Source of the DNA: Solea solea
Lineage: Eukaryota; Chordata; Actinopteri; Pleuronectiformes; Soleidae
Direction of reading: 5' to 3'
Length of the DNA stretch: 64,000 bases
Assembly: GCF_958295425.1 (NCBI RefSeq)
Contig: NC_081142.1
Location: 17,701,284 to 17,765,283 of the forward strand
Part shown: piece by piece, positions 12,426 to 24,612 of the stretch
How the letters are laid out: each line of letters opens with the position of its first letter
Position numbering within the stretch: the stretch's first letter is position 1
The notes under the pieces: model-generated
What the model saw: the letters and a program-made list of their open reading frames with translations, nothing else
What the model was told of the DNA's origin: nothing
The model's database searches: none
Made by a program: the position numbers and the translations under genes

Positions 12426-15400
12426 TCACATGCAGCAGAAGAGTGGAGAAAAGAAAGAGGAATACAAACACACACTGACCTAAAATAAAAACATGGCCAT
12501 TTACATTTTTACAGTTTTGTAAAAACAATACCTCTTGTTTTCTACAAGGACGTGTCAGTTTGAATTGGATTAAACTGCAATTTCATTCCAATGATTTGCT
12601 TTGTAACCATTGTTTTGGTACCTGTAACCCATATTTTCATATTGTCCACCACTTCATTTGTTTTAAATTCAGCTCGTTCTCAGATTTGTTCAGTAAAACC
12701 TCAGAAGCAGCTTAAGTAAGTAGTGATTCTGTCTCCTGAAGTTAAAGACCACGCAAGAAAGGAAAATGCATCGTCGCTGGGACGATACAGTACAAGAAGA
12801 AGAGGCACTTAATTCCGCGAGAATTGCTCCACCTTCATGACGCATAAATCACGGTTTCTCTGCAAAAACTTTGGGCTGCAAGATTTGTTTTTCCTCACAA
12901 CTATTTAATGCAGATTTATTGCAAGGATCTCTCTCTCTCTCTGAGGGGAATAAAAACGCTTACAAACACAATCTCGCTCTCCCTGCTCCTCCCCATCCCA
13001 CCCCAACAAACACACGCGCACGCTCACATCACATGCATATCAGCCCGGCTTAATCTAATCCATTAGTCATATTAAGCAGATGTGCTTGTTCATATGGACC
13101 AGACATTTTAATCTACCGGCAGCAGATGCCGAGTTCCACCCGACCAAAACCAAAATGCTAATGTATACAATTATACTGCTACATATTATTTATCATTATG
13201 ACTCCACTTACTGTAGGTGGTGGGAATAACATCTAATTATAAATTCTCCCATGACGTGGCGGTGTCAAAGTGTGTGTGTGTGTGTGTGTGTGTTTCAGCA
13301 GCCAGCTGAGAGCCTGTGCTTGGCATCAGGCTTGAGGCAGCTGGTGTAATGACATTTTCACAGCGAGCGAAGGAACACTGTGTTATTTTCTTGAGCTCGC
13401 AGATTTTTTTTTTGTTCTTCTTCTTTTTTTCTAAAAGGGCTTGAGCAAACGCACCCACGTTCAAATCGATGTTCTCAATCTCAACAGAGGTCACTTGGCT
13501 GCGACAATCAGAACAAAAGATGGAGGGAAAACAGGCATTATTACTATTAACGTGGCGTTTAAAGGGAGCCAAAGTATTTGAAACACTGGAGTTTCAAAGT
13601 GTTGCCACGTTGGAATGGGTGTTTAATGCTGGTTGGCACCTGTAATGGTGCATTAATGCCTTGTTCTCGATTTAGTCACCAATTGATTCTTCTCCTTTGC
13701 GTTATATTCATTGTGTCATTACATTTTTCTTTCCTCATTTTCTCCGTCCGTCCGTCCGTTTTTTCTCATACACATATATGTGTATATATATATATGTTTA
13801 TATATATACACACATATATACACATATGTGTATATATATATACATATATATACACGAACATGGTATTTTCTCATGATTTTAGTACTTCTGCTATGATGTG
13901 AAGGAAGACTATTTGAGTTACAGTGAGCATTAACTTTGGGGTAACACACAGATTGATTTCTGAGATTTTTTGTCATTATTATAATTATTAGTTTGTGTGT
14001 GTGTGTGTGTGTATTTACTTTATATGTGCTTGGTTGTACTGTTTATATTGTCGTCGTTGCTAATTGGACAAGATTAGCTGGTAAACTGAATAACCCATGG
14101 ACTTATTCATGAATTAATTGAGTCTGTTATCATTGTTTGTGATTTGTTGTATGCACCCTACAACAACACAGTGACTAATGCGCCACTAAGGTAAATCGGA
14201 GACGATCATTTGTTCATAATTAACCAACTATTGTGTTTATTAACCCGTTCGACCACAAAATTGCAAACCCCCACCTTGCAGGACCAAACAATTTCCAATA
14301 ACCTTTTTAGCAGCGGCGACTGAACGCCTCACAAGCTCATGTCGATACGACACACTGAGGCTAAGCCCAACAGTTTTAACTCTATAATGGCATCACGTGC
14401 GGCTCCTGTGGCGTTGTTTTCCATGGATGAGAGGCCCGAGAGTTAGCATCCAACTGTGTTCACTGCAGCAGTGTCTCGTGTGTGTGTGTGTGTGTGTGAG
14501 TGAGATACCTGAACACACACAAACACACGCACGCACGCACGCACATATACTGTATATAATAAAGATATGAAAACTACTGCCAGTGAAGATGAGGGGCATG
14601 ACTGGCCAAATAGGTAATAAATAATAATAAGGCAGTTCTACTTGCCTTCTTCCTGTAAAGATGGATTCCAGTAGTCAAACAGAGTCAATAAATAGAGTCA
14701 ATAAAAACAAACAAGGTGGACTGGATGGATATGGATTTGATGGATATGAAACATCTTCATATAGAATCCTGCCTGTGACCTTTACATGTGATCATCACAC
14801 CTCAGGACATGGAGGGACAGGTCTCTTTCTCTTTTTAAATTATACTAATTTATATGATAATCACATGGATCAGCATTCACATCATCCTATACTGTACCAC
14901 GACAGCCCCGTGACGTGAATCCATCTGCAACAGCTACACAGCAGTGACACGGCTGGCAGGAAGAAACTATTCCAAGACATTTCTGGTTAATCTAGCCCAA
15001 AGAAAGTGTGTTAATTATGACTGACAAGCAACCAAAAACTAATGTGGATACAGTGTAAATGAGGAAATCAATGAAATATTCACATTTAGGACTGCTCAGT
15101 AAACTGTCACTAATTTAACTTGGGACATTAAGCCGTCATCAGAACAAATCTAAATCAAATCTTAATCTCACCATTTAAAAATAACAACAAAAAAAAACTG
15201 CTAATCTACTAATGGTTTTAGTGACAATATTTTGGTTTCCTCTCTCCCCTGCAGCTGTGAGTGGATGATGGTAAGATCAATTTGGATAATTGTCGCATTT
15301 AACGCAGGAAAACATTATGGTACAATTTGAATAAAATAAGTACTTGCTATTAAACAAATTATTCTCTTTCTTTAGGGGAATTTCCCTTCATGTCACTGGC

Positions 15401-16743
15401 CTTCAGGGAATGTTTCATTCTGTTAATGTGAAACAGCCAATATCTCAACACCATTAGCCAACAAGATACACAGTAGCTTCAATCAAGAACTGTATATATA
15501 CTATATTTTCAAGATACATTTTTCTCAGAAAAGAAAATGTTTTTATGTTCTTTCCACAGTTCAGATCAGTTGTCCATAAACCAGCTGTAGGACAGAAATC
15601 ACAGCCGTTTCCCAAAGAGTTGCATTTCTGCCTCTGCTCAACTTGTGATGCATCTGTAATAAAAGTGCTTTCTCATGCAGGGTTTCATTTTTATTGTCTA
15701 CAAAGTTTATGCAGTTGTACGTCTCAGTTGCACTGATATTACCAAATCAGATGAAGCATTAAAATGAAAGAGAAAGAGGTTCGACGCCCAAAGAAATGGC
15801 CCAGAAGTGGAAAAACCAAACCTTCAGCCACCGTAGAAGTGCGTAAACGCACAGGCTGCCAGTTTTACCAGTGCCCCACTGCAAATGCACACTAAGAGGT
15901 TCATTTTCTTAAAATGATATTACATGTCCTAGAAAACACAGAGCTGTGCAGTTCATACAGCGTGGTCATCAAGAAAAAAAGTGATAAAAATGGTTTATGT
16001 ACCATTTATGGACTGATTTTAACGCCCATGGAAGCAATCACATATTTTCCCTATAATATTATTCCTTTAGTGGCCAAAGCAGCCAAGAAAAAACTACCTT
16101 TAGGGGGGAAAAGGTGTCTTTGTGTCATGTTTACTATATTTGAAATTAAAATTAACAACAGCCTTGTGGCTTGCAAAGGTAAAAACAAATAAAGAGCACT
16201 TCTTATTTCTCTCTTGCTCGCTGACATTTTCACCTGACATGAAGACACTGGTCCTCTCCCTTCTCCATCGCCATGTTCCTGCATCTGATGCACACACACA
16301 AGCACCAGCGCCTGGCTGCTTGTGTGTGTGTGTGTGCGTGTGTAGCCGTGTTTCTCTGTTGTTTGAAGCACCACCTGTCTCTAATGGTGTGCGTCTGTCT
16401 GCTCTCTTTCTTCCAGTTTCTCCGGCTGACATTTCAGCATCTGCCGTCTGTTTTGCCCATTAGTAAAGGAGACGTCCTCGCTTCATCACAGCACTCATGT
16501 TTCTCGAGTGATCTCTCTCAGGAAGAACAGACTGCGGCGGAGCCGAAACAAGGGGAAGTTTATAGAAAGTCAATTGGCCATTTGGAGTTAGGCATGAAGT
16601 AATAGCCTTCTTCCATAATAAAGTCGAGCTCAAAGGCAAATTTACCACACCGGAGGGGACATTTTGTAGTTTATTTAATGTGAAAAAAAAAAAAGTTTGA
16701 CTAAGCCAAGTGTTCTTTGTCTAAATAATCCATATTCATTGAT
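12424..16743. other. Intronic sequence with several microsatellites, no gene seen
   Basis: Simple repeats occur at 13270-13292 (TG), 13778-13856 (compound TATA/ACATATG), 13994-14012 (TG), 14476-14500 (TG), 14527-14543 (ACGC) and 16321-16340 (TG). Overlapping open frames around 16051-16602 run through these tracts on both strands and have no domain. The block 13040-13120 is repeat-free with TAAT motifs. Confidence 0.4.
13778..13856. repeat. Compound (TA)/(CATATG) microsatellite
   Basis: Imperfect alternation of TATATA and ACACATATG units, nearly self-complementary over its length. Confidence 0.9.
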
Positions 16744-16751
16744 ATCATGGC

Positions 16752-17072
16752 TAGAGCTTAAAAAAATGAATCGATGAATTGATTATTAATCGATGACTAA
16801 ATGAATCGACAACTATTTTGATAATCGATTAATCAAGATTTCCGATTGTTTAAGCTTCTTGAATGTGAGTATGTTCTTAATTTCTTTGCTCTGGATAACA
16901 AAGAAATCATTAAAACAAGACATTTGTGAACATCATCATTTCCAGGTTTGACTTTGACGTACACCGCTCAACATTTGTAAAGGTTTTCAGATATTTTATG
17001 GACCAAACGATTAATCGAGAAAATAATCGACAGATTAATCGATTCTGAAAATAGTCGTTACTTGCAGCTCTA
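16752..17072 (+). mobile_element. hAT-like MITE, family A copy 3 (TSD 7 of 8)
   Basis: It starts TAGAGCTTAAAAAAATGAAT and ends CTTGCAGCTCTA. Flanking octamers ATCATGGC (16744-16751) and ATCGTGGC (17073-17080) differ at one base, supporting hAT-type integration. The internal core is shared with copies 2, 5 and 6 (ATTTCTTTGCTCTGGATAAC, TTTATGGACCAAACGATTAA). The right end lies only 12 bp from the next element. Confidence 0.88.
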
Positions 17073-17174
17073 ATCGTGGCGCCCTTTACACCTGGCATTA
17101 GAATAATGTTTGAAGTGATCAGAGAACGATCGGATAGCATTTACACCTGGTAGTAACAAGCTTCTTCATTGTGC

Positions 17175-17631
17175 TTTAACCCTTTAACACCTAAGCCTCA
17201 TAATGTCAAAATTAAACTTGTTTTGCTTATTTTAACCACAAAAGGGCCAGAAAACGTCCTGTGAGTAAGTGATTTTGCCCATTTTTTCAGAATAACGTTC
17301 AATATCTGGCAGTTATTTACAATTTACTGCATGTGAAAATAGTGTATGAACAAATTTTTTTTTCTATTAAGACTCATTGGCTGCCAGCCATTTTCAGAGC
17401 AGTGGTCGAATTGACGTCTATAGCAGTCGATGGCAGTCAATGAGTTAAGATTTTGGATCTCTGGTCACAAAGACACTGATTCGCCAGCTTCCTATAACAA
17501 CATGAGTGAAATTACCATCATAACCACACGTCTTGTCTTTGACGTGTAACTTCTCAGCTTCCAGAAACCATTGGCATTTTTCCGATAGCACAAACCGTTG
17601 CGTAAATACGGTAATGCAAAGTACGCTTATC
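17175..17631 (-). mobile_element. Interspersed repeat family B, copy 2, nested in element C
   Basis: Read on the minus strand it follows copies 1 and 3: TACTTTGCATTACCG, GCAACGGTTTGTGCTATC, GTTTCTGGAAGCTGAG, GGAAGCTGGCGAATCAG and CATGCAGTAAATTGTAAATA. Its end TTTAACCCTTTAACACCTAAG pairs with the AACCATTTAACACCC start of copy 3, indicating short inverted ends. The middle is replaced by the small element at 17367-17448. Confidence 0.78.
17367..17448. mobile_element. Small TTAA-flanked MITE (element D) nested in family B
   Basis: An 82-bp unit bounded by TTAA on both sides, with inverted ends CTCATTGGCTGCCA and, reversed, CTCATTGACTGCCA. TTAA boundaries are the target of piggyBac-type elements, although the TTAA could also be part of the terminal repeat. 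It has no counterpart in family B copies 1 and 3. Confidence 0.62.
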
Positions 17632-17756
17632 CGATCATCATCACCCCCCCCCTTACGTCACCTGCCCCTGTATATTTACACCTGTACTTATAAGAGGTCA
17701 GGCTCTATCCGATTGCAATCCGATGACAGAGAACGCATTTTTAATGCCATGTGTAA

Positions 17757-18801
17757 TATGCCAAGGACCCATTGTGATAAAGCTTTTTAAAAGTAAAAAA
17801 ATGAAAACATTGCAGGGATGAGGTTGCCAGATTTTCCAAAAAACACTGGACTTACTGTATACCCAGTGTGTTCATGCACAAACACATGTAACATAACTGT
17901 GCCACCATCTGTTTTATTTCTATAAAACTTGAACTTGTTTGGTTTATTTTAGCGTGTCAGCACCAAGCGGAGTTGTTGGGGGTGAAAGTGTATCTGTGTT
18001 AGAGCAGCAATGGAAAATGATCACAGGAGATGACAATAAGAACTTTAGCTCGAGTTCCTCATGCTGTTTCTCTCTCCAGGAGAAAAGTATCCACACTTCA
18101 TCTTCTTCTCTGTTCAAGATGATTTTGAGAGACATTCAAAGGCTTTTTTAGGTTTGGTATCATCGTCTTAATAATATAATACATCTCTTCACCTTTAAGA
18201 ATACACACACCCGTCTTTCAACTGTGCTTTTCTCCCCCTTCAAATTAGGACATAATGATCCTGAACATAAATGAATTAAATCAATAAGCAATACCCCGAG
18301 CACAAAGTCACTCCCACTATTCATCAAACATAAAACATTGGGTTTGTGGTGAGACAGAAGACAAATATGAGCCAAAGAGAAAGAGCCATGGCTGTTAAGC
18401 TATGCATGAGCGGTGTAGGAGCTCTCAGACGATGACCTTGACTGATCACCTCCTCAGGAGCAGGAGCGGAGGAGAAAGAGCCAGCGTGCTTCTGCAGGAG
18501 TCAGCACTGCAGACCACGCAGGTGTAAAACCCTCAAAGAGCGTTCTTGTGAATTGAATTGAAAGTTTTTAAACTTGTTTGAGAACTTTTTGTTTGTTTGT
18601 AATAGTGCAATGCTCAGTGTGTTCTCGACCTCAAAAAACAAAACCAAGGTAGGAGTGAGGAGCAGCTGCAAGAAACAGTTTGGTCCAATGAAGTGAGATT
18701 TTTACAAGGAAAGAGTTTGAACAAATACATATAATTGACAATTCAAAAGTTATAAATGGAATCCAATGCACAATGAACACGAGGGGTATGTAAATACAGT
18801 G
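17757..18801. other. Intronic sequence without recognisable features
   Basis: Nothing coding is supported. The plus frame at 17939-18151 and its minus shadow lack domain features. Confidence 0.4.
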
Positions 18802-18962
18802 TAGAGCTGAAACAATTACTCGATTATTATTATATAATTTCGACAATCGATTCATCGGTTTGAGTGTTTTTGAGAAATTAAAACCAGTTTTCTGATTTTT
18901 TAGCTTCTTAAATGTGAATATGTTCTGGTTTCTTTGCTCCATATAACAAAGAAATGATTAAA
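18802..18962 (+). mobile_element. hAT-like MITE, family A copy 4 (3' truncated)
   Basis: It starts TAGAGCTGAAACAATTACTC and runs through TTAAATGTGAATATGTTCTG and TCCATATAACAAAGAAATGA, then stops matching. The right inverted end and the TTTATGGACCAAACG segment are absent, so no duplication can be tested. Confidence 0.75.
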
Positions 18963-19920
18963 ACATATTTGGTATTTATCAATATAATTTTTTATGTTTT
19001 TGTAATGGTTAATAAATCAGTATGTTGAAGCTCTTGAAACAAAGCAATGATATTTTAAATGCTAAAATAGAAGAATAAAGAATTTTCAAACTGACTGTTT
19101 TACAAAAAAAATTAGAAAAATAGTACAGCACATGATCATTTCTTGACTAAAATGACAAATTATAGTTATTTATTAGTATTTCTGAACTGAAAAATTAGTT
19201 TTAGTGGTTGAATGTTATGCTTGATTAATTTCTGACCCAGTGAGCCGGCTCAACATTTGGGTATTAAAAGGTGAATTCAGTTTGTCATTTGCCAAATAAA
19301 TAAACAACAACTTATTTTTTTTTAAAGATTTCTAAAATATGTATCTCCTCTTTCCTTTATAGCAGGTGGTCTAAGAGATGCGATAAGCACTGCATATATA
19401 CATATAAACCATATGAATCATAATACACGCGTGTCATTCTCACACCTACTGTATATGCTAATCTTAGCCCCAGAATCCATCATCATTACGCCACCGTGTC
19501 CTGGGACTGCGGAGAGGAAAGGCCATGCGTGCACGTGTGACCTTTCTACTCAGCCCTGCAGGGGCATCTATAATAAGAAGTATCATAAATCGACAACAAT
19601 TTTTTACCTGAATTGAGAGAGGGTACAGGGAAGGGTGTGCCGGAAAACGGCCTCCACCTCGAGGGTGAAAGGATTAAAAAAAAAAAAGTTGCAGAGTGGT
19701 GTGTCAGGCGCTATAATAGAGGTGAGAGTGTGTTAACTGTATGAGTAGATTATCAAAATGTAAGGTGTGCGGGAGGTGCAAAAGAGCACTTTTTTTTCTC
19801 TATAGCACATTTAAAAACAACCTCACTTGAACAAAGTCTCCAGACGGTAAAATAAAACCGTATATGCATAATAAAAAACGCGTTATCTTGCTCAACCAGC
19901 ACTGAAAGCCTGTCTTGTAT
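18963..19920. other. AT-rich intronic sequence
   Basis: No repeat end, RNA gene or exon was recognised. The open frame at 19413-19616 is short and without a domain. Confidence 0.35.
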
Positions 19921-19923
19921 AAA

Positions 19924-20275
19924 GTACCTTAAAGGAATACTTGAGTAAAAAGTATGTTACCAGAAAATGACTTTGGTAGAAGTTAAAGTCACTTTTTTTA
20001 TAACATCACTCAAGTCAAAAGTTTATCACATTTACTGTACTTACGTATCAAAAGTCATTTTCTGATATAAATTGTACTTAAAAATGTACAGACCATTACC
20101 GACTCTTCTTCTTCTGATTTTATTTGGTAGTAACGAGTAACAAAGCTAGTTAGGGGAAAAGTAAAAGAGGGAGTAAAAGTAAACGTTTCTAGCAATATAA
20201 ATAACGAAGAAAAGTACAGATATGTGAATACTGTACTTAAGTACAGTAACAAAGTATTTGTACTTTGTTATATTA
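19924..20275. mobile_element. Teleost AAGTACTTGAGTAAAAAGTA-type repeat
   Basis: Multiple inverse repetitions of ACTTGAGTAAAAAGTATG, CTGTACTTAAGTACAGTAAC and AAGTATTTGTACTTTGTTA mark a common fish interspersed repeat. The outer ends are partly inverse to each other. No coding potential is present. It adjoins the hAT-like copy that starts near 20289. Pieces of a related motif occur at 27790-27850. Confidence 0.6.
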
Positions 20276-20288
20276 CAAAACTGCTAAA

Positions 20289-20638
20289 AGCAGTTGAAAC
20301 AATTACTCTATTAATCGATTCCTAAATTAAACGTCAACTGTGTTGACAATCGATTAACCGGTTTGAAGCTTTCTCCATGATTAAAACGAGATTTCTGATT
20401 GTTTCAGCTTCTTAAATGTGAATATTTTCTTCATTTCTTTGCTCCATATAACAAAGAAATCATTAAAAGTGAATCATTTTGGTTTGTGGACAATAACAAG
20501 ACATTTGAGAACATCATCATTTCCCGGTTTGACAAACACGGATCAACATGTTTTAACGTTTTATGATAGGATTTTATGGACCAAACGATTACTCGATTAT
20601 TCACGAAAATAACCGACAGATCGTTGGTTGCAGCTCAA
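20289..20638 (+). mobile_element. hAT-like MITE, family A copy 5
   Basis: Nearly full-length copy with degraded ends (AGCAGTTGAAACAATTACTC at the left, GGTTGCAGCTCAA at the right). The core motifs TTTGTGGACAATAACAAGAC, CATCATCATTTCCCGGTTTG and TTTATGGACCAAACGATTAC are clear. The flanking octamers do not match, so the duplication has decayed or the ends are rearranged. Confidence 0.8.
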
Positions 20639-20949
20639 GTCTGGGGCAGTCCTCACATGTAGGCCATGCCACGGGAAAGTCAAGTACAAGAGCAGCGGGA
20701 CAGCTGACCTCGGAGCTGTGAGAATGAACCCCGATAGGAATAAACTCCAGGATCCATCGAGAAAAAATATTCAAAGATTTGCTCGAAATGGGGCAATCCT
20801 TCAAAAAAATAATTATTAACAGCCAGATGAACTCTGACCCCTGTCTTTTACAGATCATCTCTATGTCTTTAATCAACAGTTGCCTGGTTGTTTGAATTTT
20901 ACTGAGCGCACAACCTACACTGACACATCCACTGACTGACACCCCAGGG

Positions 20950-20988
<39 letters not shown>

Positions 20989-21922
20989 TAATCTCCACAA
21001 ACTGATACCCTATGATTAAACTTGAAGGGATGCAATGTACGGTATGTGTGAGTCTAAGTGTGGGTGTGTATGTGCTGGAGATGGGGCGTTGGGGGTGAAG
21101 ATTAACAATCATCATTAACACATGTCCATTAATCCTCATCACAAAGCCTGCTATTATTGCACGGGAAAGTTCATCTGTTTGTGCCTGAGCCGCTGTGTAA
21201 CACACACACTCCCACTCACTGCGAGACACACACCAGGCTGCACATTATAATCACAATGGACCAAGTGATGCACCTTTGCTCCGCGTCTAAAATAAGCCAC
21301 AATTTCAGTCACTAAGTGATTTAAGTATTGGGTGTGGGGACCGCGCACGTTAACACGGTTGAGTCATTCCAGAACTTGACTGAAACTGCACATAAAGTCA
21401 CTCTGAAGAGAGCGAGAGCACACAAGGACGGATGTTTCTGAAAGAATTGCTGCTCTGTATTCACAGTGAACTGAAAGGACCTTTGGGTCCTGATTATTTA
21501 AAAGAGTTTAAAAGTTTGAAAATGTCACTCCTGGCATTTGGTTCTTATATCGGCTTCTTTTTAAATATAGTCTGACCTTTTTAAAACATTTGCCGTTATT
21601 TAGTTAATAAATGCTCCATTATATGGTCACTACAACAAGTTTCATAGAGATTTTTAAATGAAAACAATAGCCTGTAATTCGATGTCCACAGTAAAATCGG
21701 ACAAAGAATAAAAAGAAGATCATTTGAAAGGAAATTTCAGCGTCACAGGCTGAACAGATTGACAGTGTCACCTGACCTAAATATTGCATGCTAATTTGCT
21801 ATAAGAAAGCACTGTTTTGCATTAAAGAACAGCATTTGGTGTCCGACCTTTTAATGCCGAAAAATGTGACCTTACAAAGAACAACTGTCACAATTCAAAC
21901 AGAAGTGTGAGTTACTGTTTAT
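20639..21922. other. Intronic sequence; one (TG)n tract
   Basis: (TG)n at 20953-20987. Open frames at 20601-21348 on the minus strand run through or beside this tract and have no domain. Confidence 0.4.
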
Positions 21923-22267
21923 TAGAGCTGCAAAAGAACGACTATTTCCATAATCGATGAATCTGTTGATTATTTTTCAGATTGATCAAGAATTTATTTG
22001 GTCTGTAAAATCAGAAAATGTTGAAAAATGTGGATCGGGGGTGAACCAAACCTGGAAATGACGATGTTCTCAAATGTCGTGTTTTGTCCACAAACCAAAA
22101 TGATTCAGTTTTAATGATTAATTTGTTATATAGAGCAAAGGAACGAGAAGAATTCACATTTAAGAGGCTGAAATATCAGATTATCTATTGCAAAAAAACA
22201 CTTCAAAATCAAAATAGTTGACTATTAATTTAGTATTGGATTAATAATCAAATAAACTGTAGCCCTA
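21923..22267 (-). mobile_element. hAT-like MITE, family A copy 6 (TSD 7 of 8)
   Basis: Inverse-orientation copy that starts TAGAGCTGCAAAAGAACGAC and ends TGTAGCCCTA. The flanks CTGTTTAT (21915-21922) and CTGATTAT (22268-22275) agree at 7 of 8 positions. Core motifs such as AACCTGGAAATGACGATG and GTTTTGTCCACAAACC are the inverse of the plus-strand copies. Confidence 0.86.
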
Positions 22268-23720
22268 CTGATTATACACAACGCTACTTGTTGAAGTTTT
22301 GGCAATTTAATCAACTTTAATAAATGAATGATAACAACTACAATCAGTGGTGTAGTTCAAAGGGCTTTTTTTTTTTATAATAAAACCACCCTTGACATCA
22401 CAGGACCAACATTACCACTCAGCAGAAGCATCTTAAGGGTGGGCCAAATGTTTATTTTTAAGCCTCCTCCAACGTTAATGCATTAATTATGTAACTGCAT
22501 TCACATAATGATTCATAGCTTCAACTCCTTACCATGAAAAAAAAACAAAAAACAACTGCATGTGGTTGAAAAATACAGACTGCTTATATTTAGAAATAAT
22601 GAGCAGATTAGCAGCGCTGTACCTAAAACTGTTAACCCCACTGGGAACATTCAGTCTGGCACAAAATGTTATATATTTAAGTCTACGACTACAAATAGTG
22701 GCTTTCCGCTCAAATGGTTTGGTTTAGATTCTGCTTGCTGCATTATGTCAGCTACGGGAAATCGATAAATAAGACATTAGAGTAATTAAGGTTATTTATG
22801 TTTGGCCTGAATCACCTGATTCCTGTAGGCTACTGTGATAGGAAAATCATTTTGTGAGACTCAGACAACATCCCAAAATGTCGTTCTGGGATGTTTGATG
22901 TTTGATCGTGTGTCCTAAACTTTTCCAGTCCGTTTTCTTGAAAGCAGTGATTTTGTGTCCCTATACTTGGTTTACTGCAGCCTTCTTATTTTAAAACAAA
23001 AATGTGTCCACCTTGGCCAAAAACACTTTACTTCATTTCTCCGTTACATTGCGACCTGTCCTTAGTCCTGTCCTTCCCATCCTTCCCCTGTTATCTTCGT
23101 CTCTCTGTCCGTCTCCGTCTCTCCCTCTTTTCTTGCCTTATTTGGTTTTCATTAAGTCTTAATCTACATTGGAGCTCCCGCGTGTCACATGGTGCCCGTT
23201 TGTGTAGGATTGATGTGTCACTCGTCTCCTCCCCGGCAGGGCCCTTATCAGTCCAGACAAACCACTAGGCCCCTAATGAAGGCCGCCTTTCTTTCCATGT
23301 TAATTCAACCTCATCTACATTGGAGTTCCACTCTGTGTCTTCCATCCACAGCGACCGGAGAATTGGCATGTAAGGTTGCGACGTGTAAGGATTCATTCAG
23401 AGCGCTAAGAAGACCGTACCTCGGGTAACTTTAAGAAAAGCGAATTTTCTCGAAATGTGCTGTCACAAATTTAATAGGCAATCTACCAAATGAAAATGAT
23501 AGGGTGTAACCTGAAAGCATCGCCTGAGGACGCTCTGATCGCAGCTTTGATTGTTACACATTTTATTAATAAATATCAGAAGGTTTGCTACAGAGACACA
23601 AATGTTCACAGGCTTAAAGAACTCCGAGCAAAACCTGAAAGCAGCACACGGCCGCGGCTTATTTTCAGTGAATCAGCAGGAGTGTTTTTAACATGTGACA
23701 CTCCGGAGGTCGCGTGGACG
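22268..23720. other. Intronic sequence with a repeat-free, possibly conserved block
   Basis: 23160-23720 is repeat-free and GC-balanced, with motifs such as CCCTAATGAAGG and TTTGATTGTTACACATTTTA. It looks like a candidate noncoding conserved region rather than coding sequence. The overlapping frames at 23002-23428 have no domain. Confidence 0.35.
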
Positions 23721-23728
23721 CTTTGAAT

Positions 23729-23746
23729 GAGGGAGAGGGAGAGAGG

Positions 23747-23811
<65 letters not shown>
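23729..23811. repeat. (GA)n purine tract
   Basis: More than 80 bp of almost pure purine on the plus strand, with an uninterrupted GA core at about 23751-23805. Such mirror-symmetric purine tracts can form triplex DNA. Confidence 0.96.
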
Positions 23812-24536
23812 GATATAAAGACAGAATGGAGGAAAAAATGAATAATTAACACATGGACGAGAGGAGAATATTAAAAAGGTGGAGAGAGAGGCAAAGAGGA
23901 AACGCTGCGTTTGAGACGGCTGATCAGATTTGCCAGGCCACGCGTCTCTCCACCAGCTTTGCTCGTGTATGGTGACCAATGGCTGAAAGCTGGGATGTCC
24001 TAACAGTTGGGGACAAACTAAATGGTGTCCATTTTACGAGAGTCCCAGAAATCCCAGGAGATAGCAGAGGTGGATCACTACAATAAACCGCATTATGATA
24101 GGGCAAAAGAATATGGAGCAATGGAATCCAACAGGCAACTTACACTCACTAGCTTTAGTGTTTTGTTTATTTCAAATGCTTATATTATGCTGTCTTAGCG
24201 TTCTCCAGACGAGGAAGAGGAGGAGGAAAAGGTTACCAGACATTTGATGATGTCGGAAAATTGCAGGTCCACTCTAGATGTTTCCACACAAGCATCACTG
24301 GGGCGTCATAAGAGTCACTTACATTCAGTCCATCAAGTGTTCCGATATATATTACTCATTCTCCGTGGATTTAAAAAGTGAGTGAAGCGGCTCGAAGCGA
24401 GCACTGGCACCACAAATCTTTGGAGACGCTTTTCCTGCTGACAACTTAGTCACCAGAGGCCTTGAACACAAATGTGCATGGTTCACAAAATAAAAACTTT
24501 AACATATTATATAATTTCTTCGAATTTCCTCTACTA

Positions 24537-24612
24537 GACACGATACTTTACCATTCCAAACTGTACCATCCTGTACCAAATTGTACTGTACCATGATGGA
24601 AACATGACCATG
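24537..24612. repeat. Fragment of TGTACCATGATGGAAAC repeat
   Basis: Iterated CTGTACCATCCTGTACC and TGTACTGTACCATGATGGAA resemble the end of the element at 34436-34648, which closes with ACCGTGATGGAAACACGG. Confidence 0.45.

Larger units (their letters stand above)
17085..17756. mobile_element. Inverted-repeat element C (TTTACACCTGGCATTA ends), host of nested insertions
   Basis: The left end is TTTACACCTGGCATTAGAAT, with AGAGAACGATCGGATAG just inside. The right end read inversely is TTACACATGGCATTAAAAAT, again with a TTCTCTGTCATCGGAT-type segment inside. These are matching terminal inverted repeats. Nearly all of the interior (17175-17631) is a copy of family B in inverse orientation, so C is the older element and was split by B. 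Confidence 0.68.
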
